Shown: piece by piece, positions 41,516 to 49,930 of the stretch | How positions within the stretch are numbered: the first letter of the stretch is position 1 | How the letters are laid out: each line of letters begins with the position of its first letter | NCBI GenBank assembly: GCA_043778205.1 | Contig: JAYWGO010000080.1 | Span: 1 to 64,000, forward strand | Direction: 5' to 3' | Length of the DNA: 64,000 nt | Source: JAAFIP01 sp043778205 | GTDB lineage: Bacteria; Pseudomonadota; Gammaproteobacteria; Burkholderiales; Burkholderiaceae_C | Made by a program: the position numbers and the translations under genes | The notes under the pieces: model-generated | What the model was told of the DNA's origin: nothing | Seen by the model: only the letters and a program-made list of their open reading frames with translations | Databases searched by the model: none

Positions 41516-42685
41516 ATGACAATAATAAACCAAGGGATAAAACGCAAGGAGTCCGATGCGTTGCAGACCGCGACGGCCCAAGCTGTAGCAACTACCGGCA
41601 AACCAGGCCGCCGTAGCTGTCTGCTGCAGCTGGGCGCATTGGTTTTTGCCAACAGCGCTTGGGGGCAAACCAGCACCGTGGTGGCCAACCCGGCGGTGGT
41701 CAGCACCCCCACTTACGTGGCCAACGCCAAGCTAGAAAAAAAGCAAATCAGCATTGCAGCAGTTAATAAGACCGCACTGGCCTATTTACCGCTGACGGTG
41801 GCAGAGCAGCTAGGCTATTTTGCGGCCGAAGGGCTGGAGGTCGAGCTGACTGAGCCGCCTAGCATGGCGCGCGCGCAGCAGTTGGCCAGCAGCGCTAGTG
41901 GGCTGGATGTTGTCTGCGGTTGGCTAGAAAACACGCTGCTACTGCAAACCAAGGGCCAAGCGTTTACCGCTTTTGTGCTGCAGGGCAGGGCGCCGCAAAT
42001 AGCGCTGGGCATTTCCACCGTCACTTTGCCTAGTTTTAGGCAGTTGCCAGACCTGCGCGGCAAGCGCGTGGGCGTTATGGCGCCTGATACCCCCAGCCAC
42101 ACCATTGCACACAGCGTGCTCACCCGCGCAGGTTTGCGTGCAGGTGACTATAGTTTTGTCAGTGTAGGCAGTGCCAGTGGTGCGCTGGCAGCGTTGCGCG
42201 CTGGGCAAATAGATGCACTAAGCTACCTTGACCCTGTGATTACCCAGCTTGAGCTGCGCGGCGAGCTGCGCGTGGTGGCCGACACCCGCACCCAGCGCGG
42301 TACTTTGCAGGCCTGCGGTGGTGAGATGCCAGCCACCTGCCTGTACGCTACGCCCGAGTTTGTACAGCAGCACCCTAATACCATCCAGGCGGTTACTTAT
42401 GCCATGGTGCACGCACTGAAATGGTTGCAAACGGCAGGCCTGTCAGACCTGATGAAAACCGTGCCAGAGAGCTACTTTGCCAGCGACCGTGCGCTGTATT
42501 TGGCAGCCTTTGCCCGCATGCGCGATGCCATTGCCTTGGACGGTGTGATCTCGGTAGCCGGTGTACGCAACACACTAGAGGCCCTGCGCGGAGCGGGGTC
42601 CATTTTGCGGACTGACAAAGTTGATATTGAAAAATGCTTTACCAATACGTTTGCACAAGCTGCAAAGCTGCGCTACAAGGTGTGA
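41516..42685 (+). CDS. ABC transporter substrate-binding protein, NMT1/THI5-SsuA type
   Basis: A 389-residue periplasmic binding protein. The leader contains a twin-Arg GRRSCLLQLGALVFANSAWG, so export may be Tat or Sec. The mature part has the SsuA/THI5-like pattern LAYLPLTVAEQLGYFAAEGL near the start, LRGKRVGVMAPDTPSHTIAH in the middle and ALRAGQIDALSYLDPVITQL. Such proteins bind sulfonates, nitrate or pyrimidines. No permease or ATPase gene is adjacent, so it is an orphan and the ligand is unknown. The start could also lie slightly downstream. Confidence 0.88.
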   Translation: MTIINQGIKRKESDALQTATAQAVATTGKPGRRSCLLQLGALVFANSAWGQTSTVVANPAVVSTPTYVANAKLEKKQISIAAVNKTALAYLPLTVAEQLGYFAAEGLEVELTEPPSMARAQQLASSASGLDVVCGWLENTLLLQTKGQAFTAFVLQGRAPQIALGISTVTLPSFRQLPDLRGKRVGVMAPDTPSHTIAHSVLTRAGLRAGDYSFVSVGSASGALAALRAGQIDALSYLDPVITQLELRGELRVVADTRTQRGTLQACGGEMPATCLYATPEFVQQHPNTIQAVTYAMVHALKWLQTAGLSDLMKTVPESYFASDRALYLAAFARMRDAIALDGVISVAGVRNTLEALRGAGSILRTDKVDIEKCFTNTFAQAAKLRYKV

Positions 42686-42806
42686 GCTTGTCTGGCTGCC
42701 AGAGCCGTTACATGCTGGCGCTAGCAAAGCCTTCAAAGGCAGTACTGTAAACGGTGTTTTAAGCGGCACTACTACCACTAGCGTATGCGCTGTAGCAGGC
42801 CACGTG

Positions 42807-43505
42807 CTAGCGGTTTTGGCCGGCTTGCCCAGCTTGTGCGGGCTGCACGCGGCGCGCGCCGTCAAAGCGGCTGCTCCAGTAGCCCACCCGCATGTCTTCT
42901 ACCCGCACTACGCTGCCTGTGCGCGGTGAATGGATAAATTTATTGTCGCCCACATAAATACCCACATGGCTAAAGGCCGACTTGAGGGTGTTAAAAAACA
43001 CCAAGTCGCCAGGCTGCAGATCGCTTTTGTCTATTGACTGGGTGGCCGCAGCTTGTTCTGCTGCGCGGCGGGGCAGCACCAGCCCAATAGTCTGTTCGTA
43101 CATAGCTTTGACAAAACCGCTGCAGTCAAAACCGCTCTCAGCGCTGTTGCCACCGCGCTTGTACGGCACGCCTAAAAAACCCATGGCGTTGACCACTAAG
43201 TCAGACGCCGTGTTGCTTACAGCACGGCCTGCCTGGCTTACCTGCTCACCAATGCGCTCTACAAAGCTGCGTTCAGCAAAGCTACGTTCTACTAAGCTGC
43301 GCTCGGCGACCAAACCGCGGTCTAGCACTGCGCTGCGTTCGCGCTCAGCCACCAAACCGCGATCGGCCAAAAAGCTGGCCATCTCGTCTACGCTGCCGCC
43401 TTGCATGGGCGTAGCTTGGGCTAAGCAAGAGCCCACCATGCACGCCCAGCCTAAGCCAATACATGCTGCGGCTTTGGTAAGGTAAAGACGATTTTTAAAA
43501 TACAT
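42807..43505 (-). CDS. NlpC/P60 family peptidoglycan endopeptidase
   Basis: A 232-residue secreted cell-wall peptidase. The signal peptide is residues 1-30 (IGLGWACMVGSCLAQA). Residues 48-84 are an arginine/glutamate-rich run built of repeated words (DRGLVAER twice, then LVERSFAERSFVER). The C40 catalytic domain (about 100-215) has Cys128 in GFDCSGF, His180 in FSHVGIYVG and His192 in FIHSPR. The repeat run is charged and probably helical, forming a spacer between membrane or wall and enzyme. Confidence 0.92.
   Translation of the reverse strand: MYFKNRLYLTKAAACIGLGWACMVGSCLAQATPMQGGSVDEMASFLADRGLVAERERSAVLDRGLVAERSLVERSFAERSFVERIGEQVSQAGRAVSNTASDLVVNAMGFLGVPYKRGGNSAESGFDCSGFVKAMYEQTIGLVLPRRAAEQAAATQSIDKSDLQPGDLVFFNTLKSAFSHVGIYVGDNKFIHSPRTGSVVRVEDMRVGYWSSRFDGARRVQPAQAGQAGQNR
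43254..43364. repeat. coding micro-repeats in the NlpC/P60 gene
   Basis: Short in-frame repeats of 9-24 nt encode DRGLVAER twice and then LVERS/FAERS/FVERI. They lie in the spacer between signal peptide and catalytic domain. This looks like recent slippage expansion. Confidence 0.8.
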
Positions 43506-43722
43506 ATATTAAGACTATCAGCATCATCTTCATAAGTCAAGTAAAGTAAATGCTGTAAGTTGTTGATTTGTCTAAATATTAGGGTTCTACACTAGGGTTT
43601 TAGGGTTCTTAGTTCGATGCCGTACCGGCTATTTTCTAAAAATTGGGCGCGCTGCTTAAGCTGGTTTTGCATCTGCCCCGAGCCTTGCCAAGCCTTGTAG
43701 TTGCAAAACCAGCTTGCGCGTG

Positions 43723-43736
43723 ATAACATAAGTTAT
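43723..43736. promoter_or_regulatory. palindrome in the toxin-antitoxin promoter
   Basis: ATAAC-ATAA-GTTAT, 24-37 nt upstream of the antitoxin ATG. A possible -35 (TTGCAA, near 43701) lies 17 nt before TAACAT inside the palindrome. A site overlapping the -10 is where a self-repressing antitoxin would be expected to bind. Confidence 0.45.
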
Positions 43737-43759
43737 AACATTACCCATTTGGAGCCACC

Positions 43760-43990
43760 ATGCAAGCACACGCACTCAAACTTACCAGCATCGGAAACTC
43801 GGTGGGGGTGATCTTGCCTAAAGAATTACTTAACAGCTTGAGTGTGGGCAAAGGGGACTCCTTGTTTGCTACTGCCACCCCCAACGGCTGCACCCTCACG
43901 CCTTACGACCCCAGCGTAGAAGAAGAAATTGCCATAGGCCAAGCTTTTATGAACGAGTACCGCGAAACCTTCAAAGTACTTGCTAAATGA
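43760..43990 (+). CDS. AbrB/MazE-family antitoxin
   Basis: A 76-residue protein with an AbrB/SpoVT fold at its N-terminus (LKLTSIGNSVGVILPKELLN). The rest is an acidic C-terminal tail (YDPSVEEEIAIGQAFMNEYR) of the type that wraps the toxin. Its stop overlaps the toxin start by 4 nt (ATGA), as in typical type II toxin-antitoxin pairs. The start follows TTGGAG. Confidence 0.9.
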   Translation: MQAHALKLTSIGNSVGVILPKELLNSLSVGKGDSLFATATPNGCTLTPYDPSVEEEIAIGQAFMNEYRETFKVLAK

Positions 43991-44385
43991 CGGCTGCTGC
44001 CGCTCGCTGGCGCTGGATATCACGTACAGGCCTGCTGCGTTTACATGACATGAGTTTGGTGCAGTTTGGTGGCGCCGCAGGCATTCGTGATGAGGGCTTG
44101 TTAGAGTCCGCACTAGGAAGAGCAGAAAACTTAGCGCATTACGGAACCCCGGATGTTGCTGATCTGGCCGCTGCCTATGGTTATGGTTTGGCTAAAAATC
44201 ATGCATTCATTGATGGCAATAAACGTGCTGCATTTCTTGCAGTAGGTTTGTTTCTGCGTCTCAATGGCTGCGCACTAACCGCTAATCAGCCAGACGCAAC
44301 ACACACTGTAATGGCCCTAGCGTCGGGCGGTATTTCAGAAGCCGAGTTTGGCGCGTGGTTACGTGGCAATATGCGTTTTTTGTAA
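43987..44385 (+). CDS. Doc-type Fic domain toxin (death-on-curing)
   Basis: A 132-residue toxin with the Fic/Doc active-site loop HAFIDGNKR (His72 to Arg80) and the family words GIRDEGLLESAL and ADLAAAYGYGLAKN. Phage P1 Doc phosphorylates elongation factor Tu and stops translation; this protein is of the same class. Pairing with an AbrB-like rather than a Phd-like antitoxin is known for other Doc homologues. The active site looks intact. Confidence 0.93.
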   Translation: MTAAAARWRWISRTGLLRLHDMSLVQFGGAAGIRDEGLLESALGRAENLAHYGTPDVADLAAAYGYGLAKNHAFIDGNKRAAFLAVGLFLRLNGCALTANQPDATHTVMALASGGISEAEFGAWLRGNMRFL

Positions 44386-44428
44386 ATTCTGCCCTCATTT
44401 TTTATCCGATTTCCCGAAAGCCTCTCTC

Positions 44429-45025
44429 ATGCTCATCGAAGCCCAAGCCAGCCAACTGGTGCTGATTGACCTGCAAACCAAACTTGTTCCCGCTATGTTT
44501 GAGGGGGCTGCTGTGGTGGCCAACGCGCTGCGCCTTGCACAGGCAGCGCAGCTGCTGCGCTTGCCCGTGTGCACCACCGAACAATACCCTGACGGCCTGG
44601 GGCCCACTGTGCCCGAGCTAGCGGCTTGGGCCAGGGCACCACTGCAAAAGCTGAGCTTTAGCGCCTGCGACGAAGGCTTGGTAGAGCATCTGCAGGCTGC
44701 TGGCACCCCCAAGCCATCGCCCAACGCGCGCAGCGTGCCCAAGCATCTGCAAAAGCAGGTAGAAAACAGCCGCAGCGAGATCATCATTGCCGGGTTGGAA
44801 GCCCATGTGTGTGTGCTGCAAACGGTCATGGGTTTGCTAGACGACTTTGACGTGTTTGTAGTGACCGATGCCTGCACCTCGCGCACCGAGCGCAACCGCG
44901 ATGCCGCCTACGACCGCCTAGCCGCCGAAGGTGCTAACTTGGTAACCACCGAAATGGTGCTGTTTGAATGGCTGCGCAGCAGCGACCATGACCAGTTCAA
45001 AGCGGTGCAGGCGCTGGTGCGCTAG
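44429..45025 (+). CDS. isochorismatase-family cysteine hydrolase
   Basis: A 198-residue hydrolase of the isochorismatase/nicotinamidase superfamily (YcaC-like). The catalytic triad is visible: Asp14 in VLIDLQ, Lys74 in PLQKLSF and Cys128 in LEAHVCVLQT. Between Lys and Cys there is an extra Pro/Asn/Ser/Lys-rich loop (GTPKPSPNARSVPKHLQKQV) that most relatives lack. The substrate is unknown. The start ATG at 44429 fits the family N-terminus. It is 43 nt after the toxin gene but is probably independent. Confidence 0.9.
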   Translation: MLIEAQASQLVLIDLQTKLVPAMFEGAAVVANALRLAQAAQLLRLPVCTTEQYPDGLGPTVPELAAWARAPLQKLSFSACDEGLVEHLQAAGTPKPSPNARSVPKHLQKQVENSRSEIIIAGLEAHVCVLQTVMGLLDDFDVFVVTDACTSRTERNRDAAYDRLAAEGANLVTTEMVLFEWLRSSDHDQFKAVQALVR

Positions 45026-45028
45026 CTA

Positions 45029-45850
45029 TTAAGCACTGGTTTTTAAAAACTGGTGCAGCGCTGCCAGCGTTGCATCAGGCGCCTCAGTCATCAGGCTATG
45101 GCCTGCATTGACGGTTACTACGGTGGCCTGTAGCGCAGCGCTGATAAGGCCTTGTGCAGCTTTAGGCGGGGTCATTTGGTCATGTTGGCCTACTATAAAA
45201 AGTAGAGCTAGCTTTTCAGCATTTACTTGGGCGATAGCCTCAAAAGCCTGTAAATAGTCATTGCAAGCGCTAAACCCGATGTGAAACACATTCTCTGTTG
45301 GGTTGCTTTGCAGCACCCTGCGCATCAGCGCGTGTGAGGCACCATAAACCCAAGTTCCGGGGCCCAGCGCTGAAGGCGGCGGGCACAGCGTGCTGTGGCT
45401 AAAAGTGTTAACCATGTGGATGGCATCCATCGGCCCATGAAGTGCTGCCTCCAGCAGCGCAGGCGACACTTTCATTGGAAAAGCCGTAGCCAACAAGGCC
45501 ACATGCGTAGCCCGTTTTGCCAGCAAGCTTGCCGCGTGCAGTGCAATCAGCGAACCCCAGCTGTGCCCTACCAGTGCAGCTTTCTCAATGCCCGCTGCGT
45601 CCAGTAAGTTAACCACAAACGCCGCCGCCGCTTCAACGCTGCGCGGGCAGTTCCCCGCACTTTTGCCATGCCCAGGCAAGTCCACCGCCAACACGTTAAA
45701 CCCATGGTGGGCCAGGTAGCGGCTTTGCAAAATCCACACGCTGTGGTCGTTTAACACACCATGGATGAAAACAACAGTTGGCTTGCCAGCATCAGGCACT
45801 TGGCCGCCGGTGTAGACGTAGGTCTTAGTGCCATTAACTTGGATGTACAT
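45029..45850 (-). CDS. alpha/beta hydrolase
   Basis: A 273-residue serine hydrolase. It has VFIHGVLNDHSVW (oxyanion region), the nucleophile elbow LVGHSWGSLIAL (Ser97), Asp in VGQHDQMTPP and His in NAGHSLMTEAP. The substrate cannot be named. Just before the Asp strand the protein reads FEAIAQVNAEKLALLFIVG, encoded by a diverged copy of the dispersed repeat in the same frame as in dnaX and the foldase gene. Convergent with the cysteine hydrolase gene, 3 nt apart. Confidence 0.9.
   Translation of the reverse strand: MYIQVNGTKTYVYTGGQVPDAGKPTVVFIHGVLNDHSVWILQSRYLAHHGFNVLAVDLPGHGKSAGNCPRSVEAAAAFVVNLLDAAGIEKAALVGHSWGSLIALHAASLLAKRATHVALLATAFPMKVSPALLEAALHGPMDAIHMVNTFSHSTLCPPPSALGPGTWVYGASHALMRRVLQSNPTENVFHIGFSACNDYLQAFEAIAQVNAEKLALLFIVGQHDQMTPPKAAQGLISAALQATVVTVNAGHSLMTEAPDATLAALHQFLKTSA
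45201..45254 (-). repeat. dispersed repeat, copy 10 (diverged, inside hydrolase gene)
   Basis: Reverse copy, degenerate (AGCTAGCTTTTCAGC, ATTTACTTGGGCGATAGCC, TCAAAAGCCTGTAAA). It is coding and in frame. The central hairpin is lost, while the TTGGGCGATAGCC part is well kept. Confidence 0.7.
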
Positions 45851-46098
45851 GAAGGCTTTAGGTAACTGGTGGGTACTGCAAAGTGTAGTGCTTTTGGGTA
45901 GTGTGCACGTCTCAATTGATGTCTTGAATCGTACAGCTATGGGTCACACCAAAAAATTAGACTTTATTCGCTGTCAAATTTAGCGCAAATAAAACGCTAA
46001 ATATGACAGGTAGATTCAGTGCGGTGGATCAGCCGGGTGTTAAATATTGCAAACTTTCATCGTGAAGCAGGCCCAGTAAATAAACAAATACTATCCAT

Positions 46099-47952
46099 AT
46101 GACAATTAATATCAGCTCAGCACTTGGTAAATTTGTAAAAATAATCGCTTTAGTTTTGTTTTCAAATTTATTCTTTGTTTCTTCATCGGCACAAACCTGC
46201 CCCGCTGTCTGTGCAGTAACCGGTGCTGCCAACGACTATTGGCCGGGTGCGTCTAATGTGACCAGCGGTGTTACTACTGCTGTCACACTGGGTGCCAGGC
46301 GAACTGGCACCGGCGTGGCGGGCATTGATATTGCCATTGGCGATCTGGTTTTGATCATCCAAATGCAAGATGCCACTTTCAATAACGCCAACAGTACGGC
46401 CTATGGCGCTAATGGCACTACGGGCACTGGCTACACCGCAGCCCGCCAAACCGGTTTGTACGAATATGCAGTCGCTACCAATGCAGTAACTGCAGCTGGC
46501 GGCACCCTTAACTTAAGCAAAGTAACGGTGAACTCGTACAACATTACGCAGGTGGCCACTGCGCAAACGGTGCCTACTTACCAAATTATCAGGGTGCCCA
46601 ATTGCTTGACGGTCAACTTAAGTGGCAGCGTTACCGGTGCAGCTTGGAACGGCACTACAGGCGGAGTGGTGTCGGTGCGCGGCTATAACGTCAGCGCGGC
46701 TGTGGGGTCGGTGATTGACGTTAATGGGCTGGGGTTTCGCGGGGGCGCGACTGATGCGCACAATGGTCCAGTGAGCCCCGTAAGGTACAACGGTACGAAT
46801 GCTAACGACCAGTACAAAGCAGAGGGCATAGCAGGTACGCCTGATTATATTTTTGATACATCTTCAGGCACCGAAACAGCAACATTGCGCGTGCTGCCTG
46901 GTGGCTACCGCGCCATAGGTGCACCGGGCAATGCAGGCGGCGGCGGCTCGGGTGACTCTGGCGGCGGCGGTGGTGGTAACGGTGGCAGCGGGGGTAGGGG
47001 CGGTGTGTGGTCTGCAGGATTGGCTGGTGGTTTGGGTGGAGCAGTTTTTACCCAAGCTGGGCGCACTCAAGTTGTGTTGGGCGGCGGCGGTGCGGGCGGT
47101 TCAGCCAATACAGGTGCCACTACAGCATCTGAAGCCGTCATCCCCTACGGCACAGGTACCAACAGCTTTAACCGTGGTGGGGCGGGAGGCGGCATTGTAA
47201 TTTTAGGTGCCGTTGCCCGTACAGGCACGTTTACCATTAACGCTAACGGTAGTAACTCTACGGGCACAGCCTATGCCAGTACAACGGTAGGTACCCGCGT
47301 AGGCGGTGGCGGCGGTGCGGGCGGATCAATTGTTTTGTACGGCAGCGGCGGCACTATTACTGCTAATGCTGCAGGCGGTAATGGATTTTTAGACACTGCG
47401 ACAAGTCATATTGCACACGGCGGCGGCGGCGGCGGCGGTGTCGTGTTAGTCAATGGCGCACTTGCGGGAGTTACGACCGTGGTATCAGCAGGTCTCGCGG
47501 GCTGTGCGCAGACAGGCGCATTATCTGACACTGCTGCCGCATCGTGTAGCACCTCAGAAGCGAACAGCAGCACCAACGGCGCAGCAGGCGCTGCAACAGT
47601 TTTCGCCAGTGCAGCCGAACCGGGCTTGCCCAGCTGCGCAGTCAATTTAAGCATCGCAAAATCAAATGCCGTTGCTACCGTGTCTGCCGGGCAAACCACC
47701 ACCTACACATTAACCATCACCAATACCGGCCCCAGCGCCGCAGACGGAGCACTGCTTAAAGACCCGGTCGCAGCAGGTTTAAGCTGCACGGCAGTAAGTT
47801 GCACCAGTTCTACACCGCTAGGTAACTGCCCTGCGCCCGCCAGCATCACCATTGCCAATTTGCAAGGTGCTGGAATTACGCTAACTTCGTTGCCTGCTAT
47901 TAGCACCTTGACGTTTGATGTGGTGTGCGGCGTAACTGCAACAGGCTTGTGA
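46099..47952 (+). CDS. secreted Gly-rich protein with C-terminal DUF11 repeat
   Basis: A 617-residue protein with a signal peptide (IIALVLFSNLFFVSSSAQ). An N-terminal beta-rich part contains AIGDLVLIIQMQDATFNNAN. A long Gly-rich middle (about 275-470) has blocks such as GGGGGAGGSIVLYGSGG and AHGGGGGGGVVLVNG. The end is a DUF11-type Ig-like domain (LSIAKSNAVATVSAGQTTTY). The DUF11 domain appears cut short, ending shortly after LTFDVVCGVTATGL. It is probably a surface or matrix protein. Its TGA overlaps the ATG of the fasciclin gene. Flanking DNA at 45851-46140 is AT-rich. Confidence 0.8.
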   Translation: MTINISSALGKFVKIIALVLFSNLFFVSSSAQTCPAVCAVTGAANDYWPGASNVTSGVTTAVTLGARRTGTGVAGIDIAIGDLVLIIQMQDATFNNANSTAYGANGTTGTGYTAARQTGLYEYAVATNAVTAAGGTLNLSKVTVNSYNITQVATAQTVPTYQIIRVPNCLTVNLSGSVTGAAWNGTTGGVVSVRGYNVSAAVGSVIDVNGLGFRGGATDAHNGPVSPVRYNGTNANDQYKAEGIAGTPDYIFDTSSGTETATLRVLPGGYRAIGAPGNAGGGGSGDSGGGGGGNGGSGGRGGVWSAGLAGGLGGAVFTQAGRTQVVLGGGGAGGSANTGATTASEAVIPYGTGTNSFNRGGAGGGIVILGAVARTGTFTINANGSNSTGTAYASTTVGTRVGGGGGAGGSIVLYGSGGTITANAAGGNGFLDTATSHIAHGGGGGGGVVLVNGALAGVTTVVSAGLAGCAQTGALSDTAAASCSTSEANSSTNGAAGAATVFASAAEPGLPSCAVNLSIAKSNAVATVSAGQTTTYTLTITNTGPSAADGALLKDPVAAGLSCTAVSCTSSTPLGNCPAPASITIANLQGAGITLTSLPAISTLTFDVVCGVTATGL

Positions 47953-48494
47953 TGCCAGCCAAGCCAACCATAGCAGTTAACCAAGGCCGCCGTTGCTTGT
48001 TGCCGTGGCTGTGCGCGGCAGCAGCACCCCTGTGGGCGCAAGAGCCCACCCTAGCGCAGCGGGCAGCGCAGTTGGCACACCTGCAAGACCACGTGACGCA
48101 GTTGCGTGCACTGGACCTTATTGCCATGCTGGCCAGCAGCCCTGGCTATGCGGTATTTGTGGGTTTGGTTCAAGACAGCTTACTGACCCAGACGCTGGCT
48201 GCACCCGGGCCTTTTACATTTTTTGTGCCTACAGATGCTGCCTGGGCAGGTTACTCGGGTTTCAAGCAGCTTGAAAATGCAAGCCCCGAAGAAAAAGCCA
48301 GTGTCGTGCTGCGCCATGTGTGCATGGGCGATCACACTGCGAGCGGTATGGCGTTTAAAGCACACCAAAGCTTGGCCCGCACGCCGATACGGGTGGGCGC
48401 AGACGCTCAAGAGGTCAATTGCGCGGGTTTTGTAGCCCAAAATATCGCGGTACGTAACGGCAGGCTGCACATAGTGCGCAGTGTATTTTCATAA
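47952..48494 (+). CDS. fasciclin (FAS1) domain secreted protein
   Basis: A 180-residue exported protein. The leader has twin Arg and a hydrophobic run (GRRCLLPWLCAAAAPLWAQ). One FAS1 domain follows (about 50-180), with the H1 motif PGPFTFFVPTDAAWAGY and the H2-like end VAQNIAVRNGRLHIVRSVF. FAS1 domains mediate adhesion. ATG 47952 overlaps the preceding stop (TGATG), so the two surface proteins are made together. Confidence 0.88.
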   Translation: MPAKPTIAVNQGRRCLLPWLCAAAAPLWAQEPTLAQRAAQLAHLQDHVTQLRALDLIAMLASSPGYAVFVGLVQDSLLTQTLAAPGPFTFFVPTDAAWAGYSGFKQLENASPEEKASVVLRHVCMGDHTASGMAFKAHQSLARTPIRVGADAQEVNCAGFVAQNIAVRNGRLHIVRSVFS

Positions 48495-48506
48495 TTTAGA
48501 CGCGCC

Positions 48507-49811
48507 TTAGGTTTTCTCGGCCGCCTTCAAAGCCCGCTTTAGATCGTCTACCAAATCATCTGCATCTTCCAGCCCGATCGACAAACGAATCGTGCCCTGG
48601 GTAATGCCTGCAGCTACCAAAGCGTCATCTGCCATGCGAAAGTGGGTGGTGCTGGCCGGGTGAATGACCAGGCTGCGGCAGTCGCCTACATTGGCCAAAT
48701 GGCTGAAAACTTTGAGCGTTTCGACGAACTTTTTGCCCTGTTCGCGGCTGCCGCGCATGTCAAAGCTGAACACGCTGCCTGCGCCGCGCGGCAGCAGCTT
48801 TTGCGCTAATGCATAGCTTGGGTGCGACTCTAACATCGGGTGGCCCACGCGCGAGACAAACGGGTGGGCGGATAAAAATTCGACCACTTTGGTGGTGTTG
48901 CGTATGTGCTGGGCCATGCGCAGGGGCAGGGTTTCAATACCTTGCAAAATCAGCCAAGCGCTGTGCGGGCTCATGCAGGCACCAAAGTCGCGCAGGCCTT
49001 CGCGGCGCGCGCGCAGCAAAAAGGCACCCACACTGGACTCTTCGCTAAACACCATGTTGTGAAAGCCTGCGTAGGCCTCGGTCAGTTCGGTAAACTTGCC
49101 TTTGCACAGCGGGCCGTCCCAGTCAAAGCTGCCGCCGTCCACCACCAAACCGCCCACCACAGTGCCGTGGCCCGACAAAAACTTGGTGGCTGAGTGGTAG
49201 ACCAGATCGGCCCCATGGTCAAACGGCTTCATCAGCCACGGCGAGGTAAGGGTGCTGTCTACCAGCAGCGGCACGCCCGCTGCGTGCGCAATCTGCGCTA
49301 CCGTGGGAATGTCCAGCACGTCCAGGCCGGGGTTGCCCACGGTTTCGCCAAAAAACAGTTTGGTGTTGGGCTGCACGGCGCTTTTCCAGCCGTCAATGTC
49401 GCCGGGTTTAACGAAGGTGGTGTCAATACCAAAGCGGCGCAGCGTGTAGTGCAGCAGGTTGTGCGACCCGCCGTACAGCGCGCTGCTGGCCACAACGTGC
49501 GAGCCCGCGCCCATCAGGGTGGTAATGGCCAAGTGCAATGCAGCCTGCCCACTGGCCGTACTAATGGCCCCTATGCCGCCCTCTAAAGCTGATATGCGCT
49601 GCTCTAGCACAGCATTGGTAGGGTTGCTGATGCGGCTGTACACATGGCCAGCGCGCTCTAGGTTAAACAGCGCGGCAGCGTGGTCACTGGACTCGAACAC
49701 AAAAGACGTGGTCATGTGGATAGGCACGGCCCGTGCGCCAGTGGCAGGGTCGGGCGCAGCGCCTGCGTGCAGTGCAAGGGTGTCAAAACCAGGGTCAGCG
49801 TAGCCGGGCAT
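48507..49811 (-). CDS. metY: O-acetylhomoserine sulfhydrylase
   Basis: This PLP enzyme uses sulfide and O-acetylhomoserine to make homocysteine for methionine synthesis. It has 434 residues, the long form typical of MetY. The family N-terminus is GFDTLALHAG, and the PLP lysine is in VYHSATKFLSGHGTVVGG. Other motifs are YSRISNPTNAVLEQRISALE and HPASTTHFRM. The ATG at 49811 follows GGAGA at good spacing. A longer reading frame to 49880 adds no homologous sequence. Divergent from the CBS gene; no SAM riboswitch is evident in 49812-49930. Confidence 0.95.
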   Translation of the reverse strand: MPGYADPGFDTLALHAGAAPDPATGARAVPIHMTTSFVFESSDHAAALFNLERAGHVYSRISNPTNAVLEQRISALEGGIGAISTASGQAALHLAITTLMGAGSHVVASSALYGGSHNLLHYTLRRFGIDTTFVKPGDIDGWKSAVQPNTKLFFGETVGNPGLDVLDIPTVAQIAHAAGVPLLVDSTLTSPWLMKPFDHGADLVYHSATKFLSGHGTVVGGLVVDGGSFDWDGPLCKGKFTELTEAYAGFHNMVFSEESSVGAFLLRARREGLRDFGACMSPHSAWLILQGIETLPLRMAQHIRNTTKVVEFLSAHPFVSRVGHPMLESHPSYALAQKLLPRGAGSVFSFDMRGSREQGKKFVETLKVFSHLANVGDCRSLVIHPASTTHFRMADDALVAAGITQGTIRLSIGLEDADDLVDDLKRALKAAEKT

Positions 49812-49930
49812 CGCTAGTCTCCAAAAAAAGTGAACAAGGTAAAAATAAATTGGGGCGGTGTAAATCGTTTTTGCAGGCATTGTGCGCTGAGATGGGCTAT
49901 ATTGTGGGCATAAATTTGAGGAACTGCGCC

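Noticed and set aside
46950..47450. Gly-rich region considered as a PE-PGRS-like or collagen-like gene
   Set aside because: Lacks Gly-x-y periodicity and any PE domain; part of a secreted DUF11 protein.
49733..49930. N-terminal extension of the CBS protein
   Set aside because: It would overlap the divergent metY start. The CBS domain begins at the ATG at 49931, which has a good ribosome-binding site.
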